Below are positions 32,743 through 43,985 of a stretch of 64,000 bases of DNA, piece after piece (the first letter of the stretch is position 1; the number at the start of each line of letters is the position of its first letter). This stretch comes from Bufo bufo (lineage: Eukaryota; Chordata; Amphibia; Anura; Bufonidae), in contig NC_053390.1 in NCBI RefSeq assembly GCF_905171765.1, forward strand, positions 513,405,565 to 513,469,564, given 5' to 3'. Below the pieces are notes generated by a model, which saw nothing but the letters and a program-made list of their open reading frames with translations, had not been told where the DNA came from and made no database searches. Both the position numbers and the translations under genes were made by a program.

Positions 32743-33301
32743 CATTGTTTCCATTACCTATATAAAAAAATAAAATAAAAAAATGAATCACACATCCAGC
32801 TGCTATGCTTTGATCTCATCCCTGCTTATTTTGCAGAAACAGCGCTAAATAGCGCATGTGTACCGCCTTCTATGCTACATGCTAGATGAGGCATTAGTGT
32901 ACATTTTGATCAAAAGGCATAAGCCCACTCACCACACCAAGGTTGCCTCTATGAGTGGGTCCTACTCTAGGTAAGGCGTGGTCAGGCAGCAGGGGTGCTG
33001 TTTGACTTCTGGGTCTCGCCGCTTGCTGGATTGGCGCCACAGCGTGGTGGTTGCCTTGCAGCGCCGTGACAATTTTAGAGTAGAACCCACTCATAGAGGC
33101 AACCTTGACATGGTGAATGGTCAAAATGATCAAAATGTACCCTAATGCCTCATTTAGCATATAGCATAGGAGGCGGTACACATGCGCTACCTAGCGCTGT
33201 TTTCTGCAAAAGTAGCAGGGATGAGATTAATGCATAGCAGCTGGATGTGCGATTCATTTCTTGTCTTTCCTCTTTTAACTTATACATTGTTTCCATTACC
33301 T
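32743..33301. mobile_element. Inverted-repeat insertion with 17 bp target duplication
   Basis: The insertion 32760-33284 is bounded by exact 17 bp direct repeats CATTGTTTCCATTACCT (32743-32759 and 33285-33301). Most of it is a foldback: GAATCACACATCCAGCTGCT and CATGTGTACCGCCT at left, mirrored by AGGCGGTACACATGCGC and AGCAGCTGGATGTGCGATTC at right, centred near 33022. The left edge is A-rich. A duplication this long points to target-primed retrotransposition rather than a DNA transposase. No protein is encoded. Confidence 0.85.
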
Positions 33302-33439
33302 GCATGGAGATTTAGATCCCCATTAGCTGGAAAGCCATTGGTTGGCCTCAACTGAATTGCATTATCCTGAGAATCACAAGGCCGTGTTCACACTTATGGT
33401 ATCATAGGATACAAAATCCTTTAGTGGTATGAAGGGCCG

Positions 33440-34351
33440 TCATGAGCCATTTTTATTCCGCGCTATGCAATCTCTATTCCAAATGGCAAATCGAATATTC
33501 AAATCGCAAATTTTAATCACGAATATCACCACTTCGAAAATTTGAAAAGATTTAGAATATAGTGCTATATATTCGTATTCGCGAATATTCTAGATTTTTT
33601 TTCATCTGAACCCATGATCCCTCCCTGCTTCTTGCTTGTGGGCCAATGAGAAGGCTGCAATGTCTTTGTCTGAGCTTAGCAACATCCCTAGCAACCAATA
33701 GGAAAGTTGCCTACCCCTGGCTATATAAGAACCTCCCCAGCAGCCATTTTCTGTAGTTTTTTGCAGTTCTGAGAGAGACAGCAGTGTCATTGCTGTGCTC
33801 TGTGCTTTAATGCATTAGATAGTTAGTTAGCTCATATATATAATACAGATAGTTAGTAGGAGATAGTCAGTGTAGGTAATATCCTGATATAGTGTAGCTG
33901 ATAGGTTCTGCTGTCCATACATACATGGCTACAGACATAGTGATGTGATGTCACAAGTTCACTGCAATACTTAGTGCACCAATCAGTAATATGTAGTCAG
34001 ACCTGCTAAATTGTGAAGTTGCACGTATTGCGCAAAAATATGAGCGTCATTAATTGCCGATTTGCGCAATCGCGAATATATTGGAGCACTCTATCTGCAT
34101 ATAAAGCTATTGTAATGTTCTGCCATGCCAACCATTTTCTCCAGTCTCAGGAAACTTCTAGCAGCTTAAAATTTTTTAGCAACAATGACCCACGCCTGTA
34201 TTGCGCACGCGTATTGCGCATATTACATTGCCGATTTTCACAATCAAGAAAATAATCGCAAATTCTCAAATTCGCAAATATGTGACGAATATTCTACCAA
34301 ATATTCGTGAAATATTGCAAATTTGAATATTGCACCTGCCGCTCATCACTA
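33440..34351. mobile_element. hAT-like element, ATTCGCGAATATT family, copy 1
   Basis: The left part is rich in CGAATATTC and AATCGCAAATTTT units. The right end is GCACCTGCCGCTCATCACTA (34332-34351), a TAGTGATGAGCGG terminus read outward. The block 33600-33870 (GGCCAATGAGAAGGCTGCAA, TTTGTCTGAGCTTAGCAACA, GCAGTGTCATTGCTGTGCTC) is shared with 42385-42700. The left terminus is not clearly preserved. No transposase is present. Confidence 0.6.
33715..33800 (+). promoter_or_regulatory. Possible transposon promoter (TATA-like)
   Basis: GGCTATATAAGAACCTCCCC lies about 30 bp upstream of CCATTTTCTGTAG, with a CCAAT box (CAACCAATAGGA) about 25 bp further upstream. The same arrangement, slightly decayed (ACTATATAGAAACTCCCC), recurs at 42488-42508 in the second family copy. 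Spacing and conservation suggest the promoter of the parent transposon. Inference only. Confidence 0.35.
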
Positions 34352-34369
34352 ACTGGCTGCAAACCACCC

Positions 34370-34806
34370 CATTAGCTGCTTGCAGGGACCAAGGCAGCAC
34401 AACCCTGTACACTGTGTGGTGGCCAAGCCTAGTTACTGCCTGGGCTGCTCTTATTTTGAAAAAGTGTTTTTTCTTTTTAAGTTTGGTTTCATCACGTCAC
34501 CATACAGGATTACGCACGGTGTCTTCAATCAAGATTGCCGTAACTGCCTCTCTGCGAGCAAATAGATAAGCTGAGTATTATTATTTTTTTAACCTTATTA
34601 CCCCCTTGAAAGGCCTCAATTGTAGCATCAGATGCCGTGATAAGAGATGAATGCGGCATCTGAGGGGTTCAATGATGGGAGGTAGCACGATCGCCATTCC
34701 CCGTCAGTGAGCCAGCTACATACAAAGCAATTCATTATGAATCAACTTTCTTTATGAATTTCGGGGAAGCAGCTCAATCAAATTTTTCAAAACCTCACTC
34801 ATCACT
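34370..34806. mobile_element. hAT-like family F, truncated copy
   Basis: The right end is AAACCTCACTCATCACTA (34789-34806). Inside, GATGCCGTGATAAGAGATGA with GCGGCATCTGAGGGGTTCAA and CTTCAATCAAGATTGCCG correspond to blocks of family F (35698-36264 and 52573-53133) in the opposite orientation. The left end is missing. Confidence 0.5.
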
Positions 34807-35689
34807 AATTATAATCAATGCATGTAATAGATAAATTGTCTTCAATATAAAAGTGTATTCGTGCATATTAGCAAGAAATTTCCAAAAAGTTGAGCAGAAT
34901 TCAACATATAACTTTACTGTCCTCGGTAAATCCTTCTATAATAGAGGTGAAAGAATTAATTATTGGTGCCAGGGTGGTAAATGGCCCTACTATATCCTAA
35001 TCAAAGAGTTTCTAATAGTAGCAACCCGATTTAGTCAACTGCCGTGTCCAGTCATGCAAATAATGAGAACAGAGTGCAGTGACTGTTGACTGCAGCAGTG
35101 TGTAATACAAAATGTCACTTGTCAGCAGAACCTTGGCTTCATGAAATGTTAAATTTAAACCTCTGTGTTTAGCGTGGTGTTTGACTATAGCTATCGCATT
35201 AATAGAGCCGCCCATGAAGGACACTCATTTGGAAGACAAGTGGTTGATACAGATCAATATGATACTGGAAGGTTGCCCAAAACAGTCACAGTTTATACTG
35301 AGGAGGAAAAATAAGCCATTACTTTTCCAAACTGGTCATGTCATGAGGGACGTATACAATACAAATTGCTGCGATTAAATAGTCATTGACCTATAGTGTT
35401 TCCAGCGAGAAATATTAAGTGCATGTTAGTGTCACAAGTTCTCTTTTTAAGGGATTGTTTAATGAATTTTGGTTTAACTTGTATTAAGATGTATTGTACA
35501 TAACTTTGGAAGTGATATTTTGCACAATTTTGTTTTACAATATAGATATCTAGGATGTTTCTTATGGTCCCATGGGTGAAAATGGCAAACGCAAAAGTCA
35601 AACTTCCTTCACAAAATTAAATCCACGTTAAATCCTACTAGACAACCCTCTCAGGTAAACTGGGGACTGGAATATGTTGTTATCAAAGC
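34807..35689. other. Unassigned sequence
   Basis: No gene or structured repeat visible. Confidence 0.4.
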
Positions 35690-36272
35690 GGGATGGGCAG
35701 AGATGAGCGAAGAATTGTAAAATTCGATTCGGCTGCTTCGTGGAATTTCACAAAAAAAATTGCTATGTGACGAATTACTTCATTACGAAGCGCATTTCTT
35801 TGTAGGTAGTGGGTGCAAGGACAGGGAGCCGCGATTGCGCCGCTCCCCATCATTGTACCCCTCAGATGCCCCGTTCATAGCTGACCACGGCATCTGACAG
35901 TAATAATGGTGTAAAAAAAAAATATATATTTAATCATACTTATCTTATCCATTTGATTGTGACGAGCCTGCTGCCGCCATCTTGATTGAAGATCTAGCAC
36001 GAAATCTCACGCGGCCCGTGATGACGTCATCACATCGGCCAACGTGGTGAAGTCATACGTCACCGCGCACGGGTTTTCGTGCAAGATCTTGAATCAAGAT
36101 GGCGGCTGGCTCATTGCGATGACTGAGGTATGATTTATTTTTTATTTTTTACTGCCTTTCATGGAAAATTGATTCACAAGTAAATTCAGCTTCGCGACAA
36201 ATCTAATTTTCCCCTGAAATTTGCATTGAAGTTCACTTCGTGGACTTCAATTCACTCAACACTAGCGATGGA
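35690..36272. mobile_element. hAT-like MITE, family F copy
   Basis: The element 35698-36264 starts CAGAGATGAGCGAAGAATTG and ends CTTCAATTCACTCAACACTA. The 8 bp flanks GGGATGGG and GCGATGGA agree at 6 positions. It has the family F interior: CCGCCATCTTGATTGAAGAT and its inverse AATCAAGATGGCGGC around a GTGATGACGTCATCAC palindrome. It is highly similar in layout to 52573-53133. Non-coding. Confidence 0.8.
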
Positions 36273-37325
36273 GTCCCCATTGTCTGAGGACTTTTAACAA
36301 GTTGGTTTTATGGGACCTATGTCCTTAAATGTATATTTACAATAATATTCTTCATTTTTTAATAATATATAATATATTTTAAACCATCTATATTTGGTGT
36401 TAGCCTTCTAACAGCATGCCTGACCCAACATTTGCTATTTACATATTGCTTTTTTTAATAACTGAGGATAGTGTTTGGAACCTCTACCTACAATTTTGTC
36501 AGATTTTATAGTAAGAATAAACTTGCATGGATACCCCAACAGGATAGCCATAGACTCCACTGTCAGACACTAACGTTATCCACTCTGCAATGTATCCAGA
36601 GGAGTGCCATGACTGTTACTGGATTGGGGGAGGGGTACAATTTCTCCTTATAGAGAGTGCCTAGTAGGTGTGAGGAGTCTCATAGTCCGACCAATGCTCC
36701 ACTGGATTCTGGGAAAAAGATATGAAAATTACTGAAAATTAAAGAAAGGTGAGCGTCTTATGCCACTATATGTAAGGTAGCTATCCTATAAGCCAATGCT
36801 CGGCCTTTTAAGCAGACTTTGAGGCATAACTTGGACGATAGGTAGATAGCATCTCATCGGCAGACTTCAGTTATAAACACTGAAATCATTACTTAGAGCT
36901 CTGTGTTTTGGGTACTGCCATTATTTTTGTCAATAGGGTGTGTCTGGATAGTGTCATAGTTATGATTTCATGGTTAAAATATGTATTTACTGGAACAGAC
37001 ATATTAATATATTGTTTTAGTCATACTTTATGCAACTTTTTGTCAATCAGGTATTCCTAACAAACAGTTGAAAAAAAGGCAATAGCATAGAGCTTCCTTT
37101 ATCTGTCTGATTCTTTTGTGATTCAAGATGTGGTTAATATATGTGGCCATAACTGTCTACATGTTAGAAGAAAACACTAAATAGGCAGAAAGTCTTGAAC
37201 AAATGCAATGTTGCCTATAGCAACTACATCATTTGATTTAAACACAAAAACAAGCACTATACATGACAGTATTTAGAGATTCCCAGTCCATCTGACCTGA
37301 CATAACATCTGGAAAAGGTTTCATC
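36273..37325. other. Unassigned sequence
   Basis: No gene, RNA or repeat structure seen in this AT-rich stretch. Confidence 0.4.
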
Positions 37326-37403
37326 CCATTATTTGATAGTTTAGCATCTTAATATTCAAATATGAATATTTGAATATTAAGATGCTAAACTATCAAATAA
37401 TGG
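37326..37403. repeat. Perfect 38 bp inverted repeat with 2 nt loop
   Basis: The left arm 37326-37363 begins CCATTATTTGATAGTTTAGC, and the right arm 37366-37403 is its exact complement ending GCTAAACTATCAAATAATGG. Only two bases separate the arms. Such a structure extrudes readily as a cruciform. It has no transposon-like termini or flanking duplication. Confidence 0.95.
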
Positions 37404-37713
37404 TAATCAATATTAAACCGCCCGTTTGGTTCATTAGATTACACATCGTCATCTTGAAATGCTTTCTTTGCTCATATTAAAAATAATACATTTGTTTTTT
37501 TAAGCCTGTAGATAATCCCACGTTAAACCAGCAGCTTTCCCTTAGCTAAAATAACATTTCTAGCATTCCTTTGGTTTTCTCAAATGTATTTTCTACTCAT
37601 CTACCACTCAGCAATATTTCATTCTCCAGTTATTGTAAGTAACATATAGCGGAGTATAAAAAAAAAACGTGTTTAGAGGAGAATCTGCAATAGGGAATCC
37701 CTAAATACTTGTT
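37404..37713. other. Unassigned sequence
   Basis: No gene or repeat structure seen, apart from an A run near 37665. Confidence 0.4.
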
Positions 37714-37899
37714 TTAAAGGGGTTGTGCAGGGGGTTTATATTGATGACCTATACTTAGGAAAGGTCATCATATCGGCCGTTTGAAGAGCAGGCGGCTCTG
37801 GTGCAAGCGCTGCTTCTTCTTCAAGATTACACTGTCCATCGTTCACATGCAGCGGCGGTGCAGTGCAATTACAAGTGCTGTTCCGATTCACTTGTAAAG
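37714..37899. mobile_element. TTAA-type MITE, left end only
   Basis: TTAA (37714-37717) precedes AGGGGTTGTGCAGGGGG, then TTTATATTGATGACCTATAC with an inverted partner GGAAAGGTCATCATATCGG. The matching right end is absent, and another TTAA MITE starts at 37904. Confidence 0.55.
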
Positions 37900-38331
37900 T
37901 TAAGGGGTAGTCTCACTTTAGTAAGTGGCATTTATCATGTAGAGAAAGATAATACAAGGCACTTAGTAATGTATTGTGGTTATCCATATTACCTTTTTTG
38001 CTGACTGGATTCATTTTTCCATCACATTATATATTGTTCATGGTTATGACCACCCTTCAATCGATCAGTTATGGTTCTGCTGGCACCCTATAAGAAAAAG
38101 TGCTGGCCTATGTGCGCTCCCATGGTTCCGGCCACAGAGTGGCCAAGACTTTTTCCTATAGTGTGCAAGTGTGGTTGTAACCATGGAAACGAGCAGTGTA
38201 TAATGAGATAGAAAAATGAATCCAGACAGCAAAGGAGGCAATATGCACAATCACAATACATTAGTAAGTGCCTTAAATTAACTTTCTCTACATGATAAAT
38301 GCCACTTACTAAAGTGAGACAACCCCTTTAA
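37900..38331. mobile_element. TTAA-flanked palindromic MITE (424 bp)
   Basis: The element 37904-38327 has TTAA at 37900-37903 and 38328-38331. The left arm CTCACTTTAGTAAGTGGCAT with TTATCATGTAGAGAAAG is mirrored by CTTTCTCTACATGATAAATG with CCACTTACTAAAGTGAG, and inner arms GACTGGATTCATTTTTC and GAAAAATGAATCCAGAC pair too. Non-coding. Confidence 0.88.
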
Positions 38332-38830
38332 ATAAATCCTTTTGCTGATAGTGTACTCCTGCAGGCCGATACAGACGTGAGCAATGTGACGTCATTGTTT
38401 TGCATAAGTATAGTGCCACCAAAAATTGATGTATTGTTCTGTGTCATATTTCTACAGTGATTTTATACTTGACTCTGTGCCTAAGTACATTTTTTTTTCA
38501 ATTTTTTTTTACATTTTCATTTAAATTTAATGAAATAAATTCTCCTCTTGCTGATAGTGTGCCTAATATACTGTTCTTCAACATATTTATACAAGTGTCA
38601 GTCTGTGTCCAAGTGACAGCTTTTTTTCAACAAAGTTTTAATTTTAATCCTGGTGCTGATAGTGTGCCGCCATCTTCTGACACAGACGTCACATAGTTAT
38701 CTAATTGTGTGTAGTGACACCAAAATTGGCTGTTGTTTTGAATCAGGTATTAATATAGCACCACTTTACTACAGTCTGTGTGTAAGTGACAACTTTTTTA
38801 AAATGTTTTAATTTCAATGAAAAAGGAATA
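38332..38830. repeat. Imperfect repeated blocks, possibly subterminal hAT repeats
   Basis: TAGTGCCACCAAAAATTGA and TAGTGACACCAAAATTGGC, and three versions of a CTGTGTxxAAGTGACA + T-run block (near 38473, 38605 and 38775), recur at roughly 130-300 bp. The style matches the repeated region at 55330-55950 in the hAT element. No gene. Confidence 0.45.
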
Positions 38831-39136
38831 ATGTTTGAAACATTTTTTTTATTTTTAAAAATCATAAAATATCCAACTGTGCAGTCTGTTTCTAAACAGT
38901 TGTTTGATACCGCCGTGCATTTACCCAAAGCCATATATGTTGTTGTCACTTTTACATTACTAATACTGTCTTGGGTTGGATATAGTCCTAGGAGACCTCA
39001 GAGTGTCATGCACAACCTTTTATGGCAATTGGAGCACTTTTTAATACTGTTCAATATATTTGGGCCAAATCAAATCTGACAGTGAAATTGATAGAATCAG
39101 AATGGAAACAATTCCCTTGAAATGCGCTCGTCTTTA
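38831..39136. mobile_element. hAT-like family G copy
   Basis: It shares with 47845-48282, in order: ACTGTGCAGTCTGTTTCTAA, TTTACCCAAAGCCATATATG, TAGTCCTAGGAGACCTCAGA, GGCAATTGGAGCACTTTTTA, and a decayed right end GCGCTCGTCTTTA. The left end is not clear. Confidence 0.6.
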
Positions 39137-39480
39137 CTACTTACCCTTATAAAGCTCAAAACTAAATTGTAAATTGTAGCCATATGGCACCAGAAACTAT
39201 TGTTTTTGTGGGCAAGGTCTCCCACAACTTCAAGGTTTCTGATGTAAATGATATAAATGAAAGAGATCAGTCTTTGTTTTCTAAAACAATACTTTTTTAT
39301 ATTTTTTTTCTTTGTTGTCCCTGTAGTTTAATCATATCTAGAATGTAACATCCCTAACCAACTCAAGCCATATTGGCCGTATAAGATGTAAAATGGTCAC
39401 CCTAAAAGTGCTAACGTATGTAATTACTGTAACACTGATCTTCATAACTGCAGTATTTTAGATCCAGGTGGTGAAGTATG

Positions 39481-39484
<4 letters not shown>
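39137..39484. other. Unassigned sequence
   Basis: No gene or structured repeat seen. Confidence 0.4.

Positions 39485-39518
<34 letters not shown>
39485..39518. repeat. (TA)n microsatellite
   Basis: A TA run at the left side of a decayed Tc1-like transposase. Confidence 0.95.
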
Positions 39519-39524
<6 letters not shown>

Positions 39525-39549
39525 AAAAAAGATTAAGATTTCCCTTCAC

Positions 39550-40154
39550 TGGAACTAAGAGGTCTAGGCCAAAACCTTCAAAACAGCTGCATACATTATC
39601 CCTCCTCCACAAAACTTTACAGTTGGCACAATGCAGCCAGGCAAGCAATGTTCTCCTGGCATTCACCAAATCCAGACTCATCCTTCAGTTTGCCAGATAG
39701 AGAAGTGGGATTTCTCACTCCACAGAACATGTTTCCACTGCTCCAGAGTCCATTGGTGGCGTGCTTTACAACTCTACATCGGACACTTGGCATTGTGCTT
39801 GGTGAGGCTTGCATGGAGCTGCTCAGCCATTGAAACCCAAGTCATGAAGCTCCAAGTCACAGTTTTTGTGCTGACAATATGTCAGAGGAGGTCTGGCACT
39901 CTGCAGTTATTGAGTCAGCAGGACATTGGTGATTTGTACATGCTATGCACCTCAGCAATCGGTGTCCCCGCTGTGTAATTTTACCTTTGTCCTGCCACTT
40001 GGTTGAGTTGCTGTGGTTAATAAAAACTTCCACTTTGAAAATATTGTGTAATATCTTGGAAGGAACAAATTGACTTGTTGCAACAGTGATCTCTTTAGCA
40101 TGACCCATTCCTTTACAAATGTTTGCAGGTGTTGCAATACCTTTGTCCACATAT

Positions 40155-40158
<4 letters not shown>
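39550..40158 (-). pseudogene. Decayed Tc1-like transposase relic
   Basis: On the minus strand, pieces of a Tc1-type catalytic domain are readable: around 39715-39760 LEQWKHVLWSEKSHFSIWQT, where related enzymes have a catalytic aspartate in WSDESHF, followed by IVPTVKF and GGGIM. The aspartate is replaced by glutamate, frames are broken in several places, and the C-terminal part with the catalytic glutamate is missing. Upstream (40070-40150) are remnants of the N-terminal region. No termini are found; (TA)n tracts bound it on both sides. Clearly dead and older than the other Tc1-like copies here. Confidence 0.75.

Positions 40159-40198
<40 letters not shown>
40159..40198. repeat. (TA)n microsatellite
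   Basis: About 20 TA units at the right side of the Tc1-like relic. Confidence 0.96.
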
Positions 40199-40199
<1 letters not shown>

Positions 40200-41639
40200 T
40201 GAAACATAATGTACTGTATTCTGCCTATGGCAGAAACTTTGAGTTAGGCCACAAAAAACTGTTTAACTGCCCATAAGCAGAAACATACAGTCACATTCAC
40301 AGGGAATTGTACAATTCAAACAATATTTGCCTAGCAGGAATAGCTGAAATGGCAGCAATAGACCTCTGGAGCGTTTCCCATTTATCTTGTTTTATTACAC
40401 TGTAAATGCACAGGATAATAAAAACATCTGCCAGGTGAAAAAAAATGGGGCTATTTCCCATGGGGTTAATACTTTTTGTGCAGAATGTGACATGAACATG
40501 ATTATTCATCATGTGGTCTGTTAAGCTTCTTTGTCACATCTACCTTTCCTACAGCGTGGAAAACATACGATCATTCATTGATAACCTGGCACAATGTATT
40601 TCAAGAGATATGATCTAGAGCTTAGAGTAATGGATAATCATAGTCCGACTCTACTGGTAACAATAATCAAAATGATTTAGTAGCGTTAAAGATGTAATGT
40701 TTTCAAACCAGGCAGAAGATAACATAATCTGCTGAATTACGGATAATCCCAGTTTAACCAGCTAAAAAACCACTTCCATGTTTTAAGTTATTAGTTTTAT
40801 TACTTCTCCAGCTGAGGATGATCACATAAAGGAAAAAGTGGAATTATTACTTCATCTGCATCGCTGATATATTAATATAGCTGTATTTAATTTTCATTCC
40901 CATGTCAGGATATCCTTTTCTTCTAGTGAAATCAGCAAGAACCTTAACAGAGGCAATAATGTCATCCCCAGGAGACAACACATCATGGTAGTACATTGAG
41001 GTCAATTAGTTTAATCCTGAGCTAAGGTTTTTATCAGCTGTGGCCACTATAAATTACAGTATATGTCAGGAGGAGCCAGACTGAAAGGCCTCGCTAAGAG
41101 ACATAGGTAGGCTACTTAAAATTGGCTGTATTATTTTGTTGTCATCCCTCTTGTTGTCATCCCTCTTGGTCACCAGATCCCTTTGTTTGCCAGGATCCCA
41201 TAGATAATATGGTAGGAAGGAGGTCAATAACAGTCTGCTTATTATCATTTTTCTGGAAAGCTCAATAAAATACAAGTCATCAATGGTTAATTAAATGAAA
41301 CCATAATAATGTTAAGAAGGAAGAAACCATGACAAGGGTCAATGAGGTTACCCTGCAGGATTTTTATGTTAGTGTACACTAAAACTAGCTAGTATATCAT
41401 GTACAAATTTAGAATATTGATCAATAGATTTCAATCTGATTGTCCGATTAGAAGCATCATTAACTAAAGCTGGCCATAGAGGAGTTAAAGAGCGTCGGTT
41501 AGCATGCTCAACTCTTCTAAACCTAGCATATTGCCTGTTGGGATTGATCATGCTGACCCAAATGAATGCTTTCTTTTGTCTCAGATTGTGTTAGAGTTAA
41601 TATGTGCAGATTTATCATCTTTTTAGATATATGACCTTT
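40199..41639. other. Unassigned sequence
   Basis: The longest quiet stretch so far: no gene, RNA or repeat structure that I can support. A 13 bp direct repeat (TTGTCATCCCTCT) lies near 41140-41165. Confidence 0.4.
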
Positions 41640-42107
41640 TTGGAGCACCAAGGGGCTGTTCAAAGTGCTTGGAACACTGCTAACACAATCAACCTGTGCT
41701 CTCTGTACTCCCCCTTACCCTTAGATTGACAGTGCTGGACATTTCGTCTAGCCATGTGTTCTGAGGCCAGATCTGAGTCGAATCAGTGACTGCACTTGTG
41801 CAGTGGATCAGATGCTTGGGAGGCAGCAAATGGTTCACTGCGCAAGTGGCCAGTAGACTCAGTACCTGTACAGTGGATCTGATGAACTCTGCTCTGGCCA
41901 AGTCACAAGGTATCTAGTCCTGTCAATCATAGGGTAGGGAGAGTACAGAGCACAGGGGCATTGCACTAGGGTTGCTGCTAGCGCTACTACCAGCCTCTTG
42001 GTGCACCAATATTTGCATAAATATAAAAAGGAAGCTAAATCTGCAACTATTAACCCTACAGGCAATAGGCCTGGTTTAATGGAGTTAATCATTCTGACAC
42101 GTGTTCT
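41640..42107. mobile_element. Decayed TTAA foldback MITE
   Basis: It is related to 9182-9694: TTTGGAGCACCAAGGGG at left, CCTCTTGGTGCACCAATATT and AATCTGCAAC at right, and the end CTGACACGTGTTCT followed by TTAA (42108-42111). The inner arms pair (TGACTGCACTTGTGCAGTGG and similar). The left end is degraded. Confidence 0.55.
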
Positions 42108-42631
42108 TTAAGGACCCCTACACTTTCGTGTTCCGGCAATGGCTTAACTTTTTCTTTCCAATGACAGTACCTACAGGCTCAGCCAAATTGAGAATTAGAG
42201 GTGAGCAAAGTTTAGAAATTTTTGATTCGGCAATTTAGCAAAAGTTCACCAAGAAATTCGATTCTAGTGTTGATCGCGAATATTCTAATCGCAAATTTTT
42301 AACGGCACTTCGAGAATTCGCAAAAATCTAGAATATAGTGTTATATCTTTGTAATCGCGAATATTCTAGTTTTGTTTTTCATCAGTACCCTCACTGCTTT
42401 TTGCTTGTTGGCCAATAAGAAGGCTGCAATATCTTTGTCTGAGCTTAGCAACATCCCGAGCAACCAATAGAAAAGTTGCCTACCCCTTACTATATAGAAA
42501 CTCCCCAGCATCCATTTTCTGCCGTTTTTTGCAATTCTGAGAGAGAGAGAGAGAGAGCAGTGTCATTGCTGTGCTCTGTGCTTTGCTGAGACATCTAAAT
42601 CCTTATTCAATTACATTAGATAGTTAGTTAG

Positions 42632-42634
<3 letters not shown>

Positions 42635-42666
<32 letters not shown>
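42635..42666. repeat. (AT)n microsatellite
   Basis: About 16 AT units. The matching position in the family copy near 33830 has only four, so the expansion postdates the insertion. Confidence 0.95.
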
Positions 42667-42668
<2 letters not shown>

Positions 42669-42987
42669 CAGATAGTTAGTGGGAGATAGTCAGTCTAGGT
42701 TAGATAGTGATATAGTGTAGCTGATAGATTCCAGTGCAGGATGTTAGGTAGTGTGATAGGAATTACTGTGCTGTGATAGGGATTAGTGTCTTTGTCTTTC
42801 GTCTTTGAAAAAAAAAAAAGCAATTTGCTGTCTGTTTTTAATCAAAAACAGTGCTGTAATGTAAAATTACTAGATCAGTTCTTCCTCACAGACACAAAAG
42901 TTGCTGCCAACCAATATGCATGATATTGCTGTTCTTGCCTGCAGTCTCCTGCAGGTTATTAGACAGTAAACATTAAATATTAATCAG

Positions 42988-43209
42988 CTATGGCATAGCC
43001 ACTTCTCCAACCCCTGATCTCTCCTGTCCTACAGGTGGGAGCTCTTCTTCTGCCATCTGATTTTTTTCCTTTTCCATATCATCAGAATATGTCATCAGGA
43101 ACATCCAGCATCTCCTCTCTCTGCATCTTGATGACTTTTCTAGGACATGGAGACTTTGAAGGATGATTTGGAAGAAGTAAAGCCAGCAAAACATGAGGAT
43201 AGTCATCAT
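42988..43209 (-). pseudogene. Family E coding remnant, frameshifted
   Basis: It encodes the same N-terminal stretch as 19595-19883 (FCWLYFFQIILQSLHVLEKS with a preceding MMTIL) but then shifts frame after SSRCRE. Function unknown. See copy 1 for discussion. Confidence 0.3.
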
Positions 43210-43420
43210 TAAGACCTGGCACCCCTAAGGGGTGCAGACTGGATGGTATTGGTTGGCACAGTTTTATAGGGCTGTGACATCACAGGGGATGGCTTTCTCT
43301 GAGTTGGCTGGCCGTATGGCATTATGGGTGAGCTTGCGTTCCCGTGCTTGTCTCCTCTACACTTAGTTTCACTTTGTAACAAGTGAACGATTGTTCATCT
43401 GACAGATGTTTAAGGTGTTG

Positions 43421-43985
43421 GGTAGCTGGTCGTCCCAGTAGAATAATATAGATGAAACCTTCCGATTTAGTGATTACTGGCCAACCAACCATCTAATGTG
43501 TATGGAGACCTCACAATTCCCCCTCATCGGCAGTTGTTAGATTGTTAAATTTTTGTTGGCATTTAACATCCATTCCCAGTCCTTTTGTTCTCAGGGGAGA
43601 TAAGCCACTGCCAGAGTGTATGGCCCGCCTAACTTGAAGCTCCTGGGCCCCAGTGCAGCACCAGTAATAGAGCACCGATCCTACCATATGCCAATTATAG
43701 CAGAACTTAGATGCCAACTTTAACACCACTGATTGGTAAATCCCTAGATAAAGGAATTCTGGCAGTCGAATGATCATCCAGCTGATGGCTATATCTTCAT
43801 TCAGCTAATCCAATTATGTGTGTTAATTCCATAAAGAGGGCATTGTAAGCAGTTCCAAGATACCTGTCATGCTGCTTATCACCAATGGGATCAGTTGGGT
43901 TGAAATCTAACCTTAGCTTCCCTGAGCAGTTGGGAGACCATATAGACATGTCATAGTTTAACAGTAGTCTTATCTCTATGTGTAA
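43421..43985. other. Unassigned sequence
   Basis: No gene is seen. A short stretch near 43640-43670 (CTCCTGGGCCCCAGTGCAGC) resembles the GGGCCC blocks of the MITE at 6258-6569. Confidence 0.35.

Larger units (their letters stand above)
42196..43420. mobile_element. hAT-like family E copy 2 with nested hAT-like element
   Basis: The left end TAGAGGTGAGCAAAGTTTAG and the following TTTTGATTCGGCAA match family E copy 1 (19271). At 42265 a second element begins TAGTGTTGATCGCGAATATT and shares 42385-42700 with 33600-33870. From about 42930 to 43260 family E resumes, closely matching 19600-19940, followed by GGCTGTGACATCACAGGGGA. The right terminus is uncertain. Confidence 0.55.
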
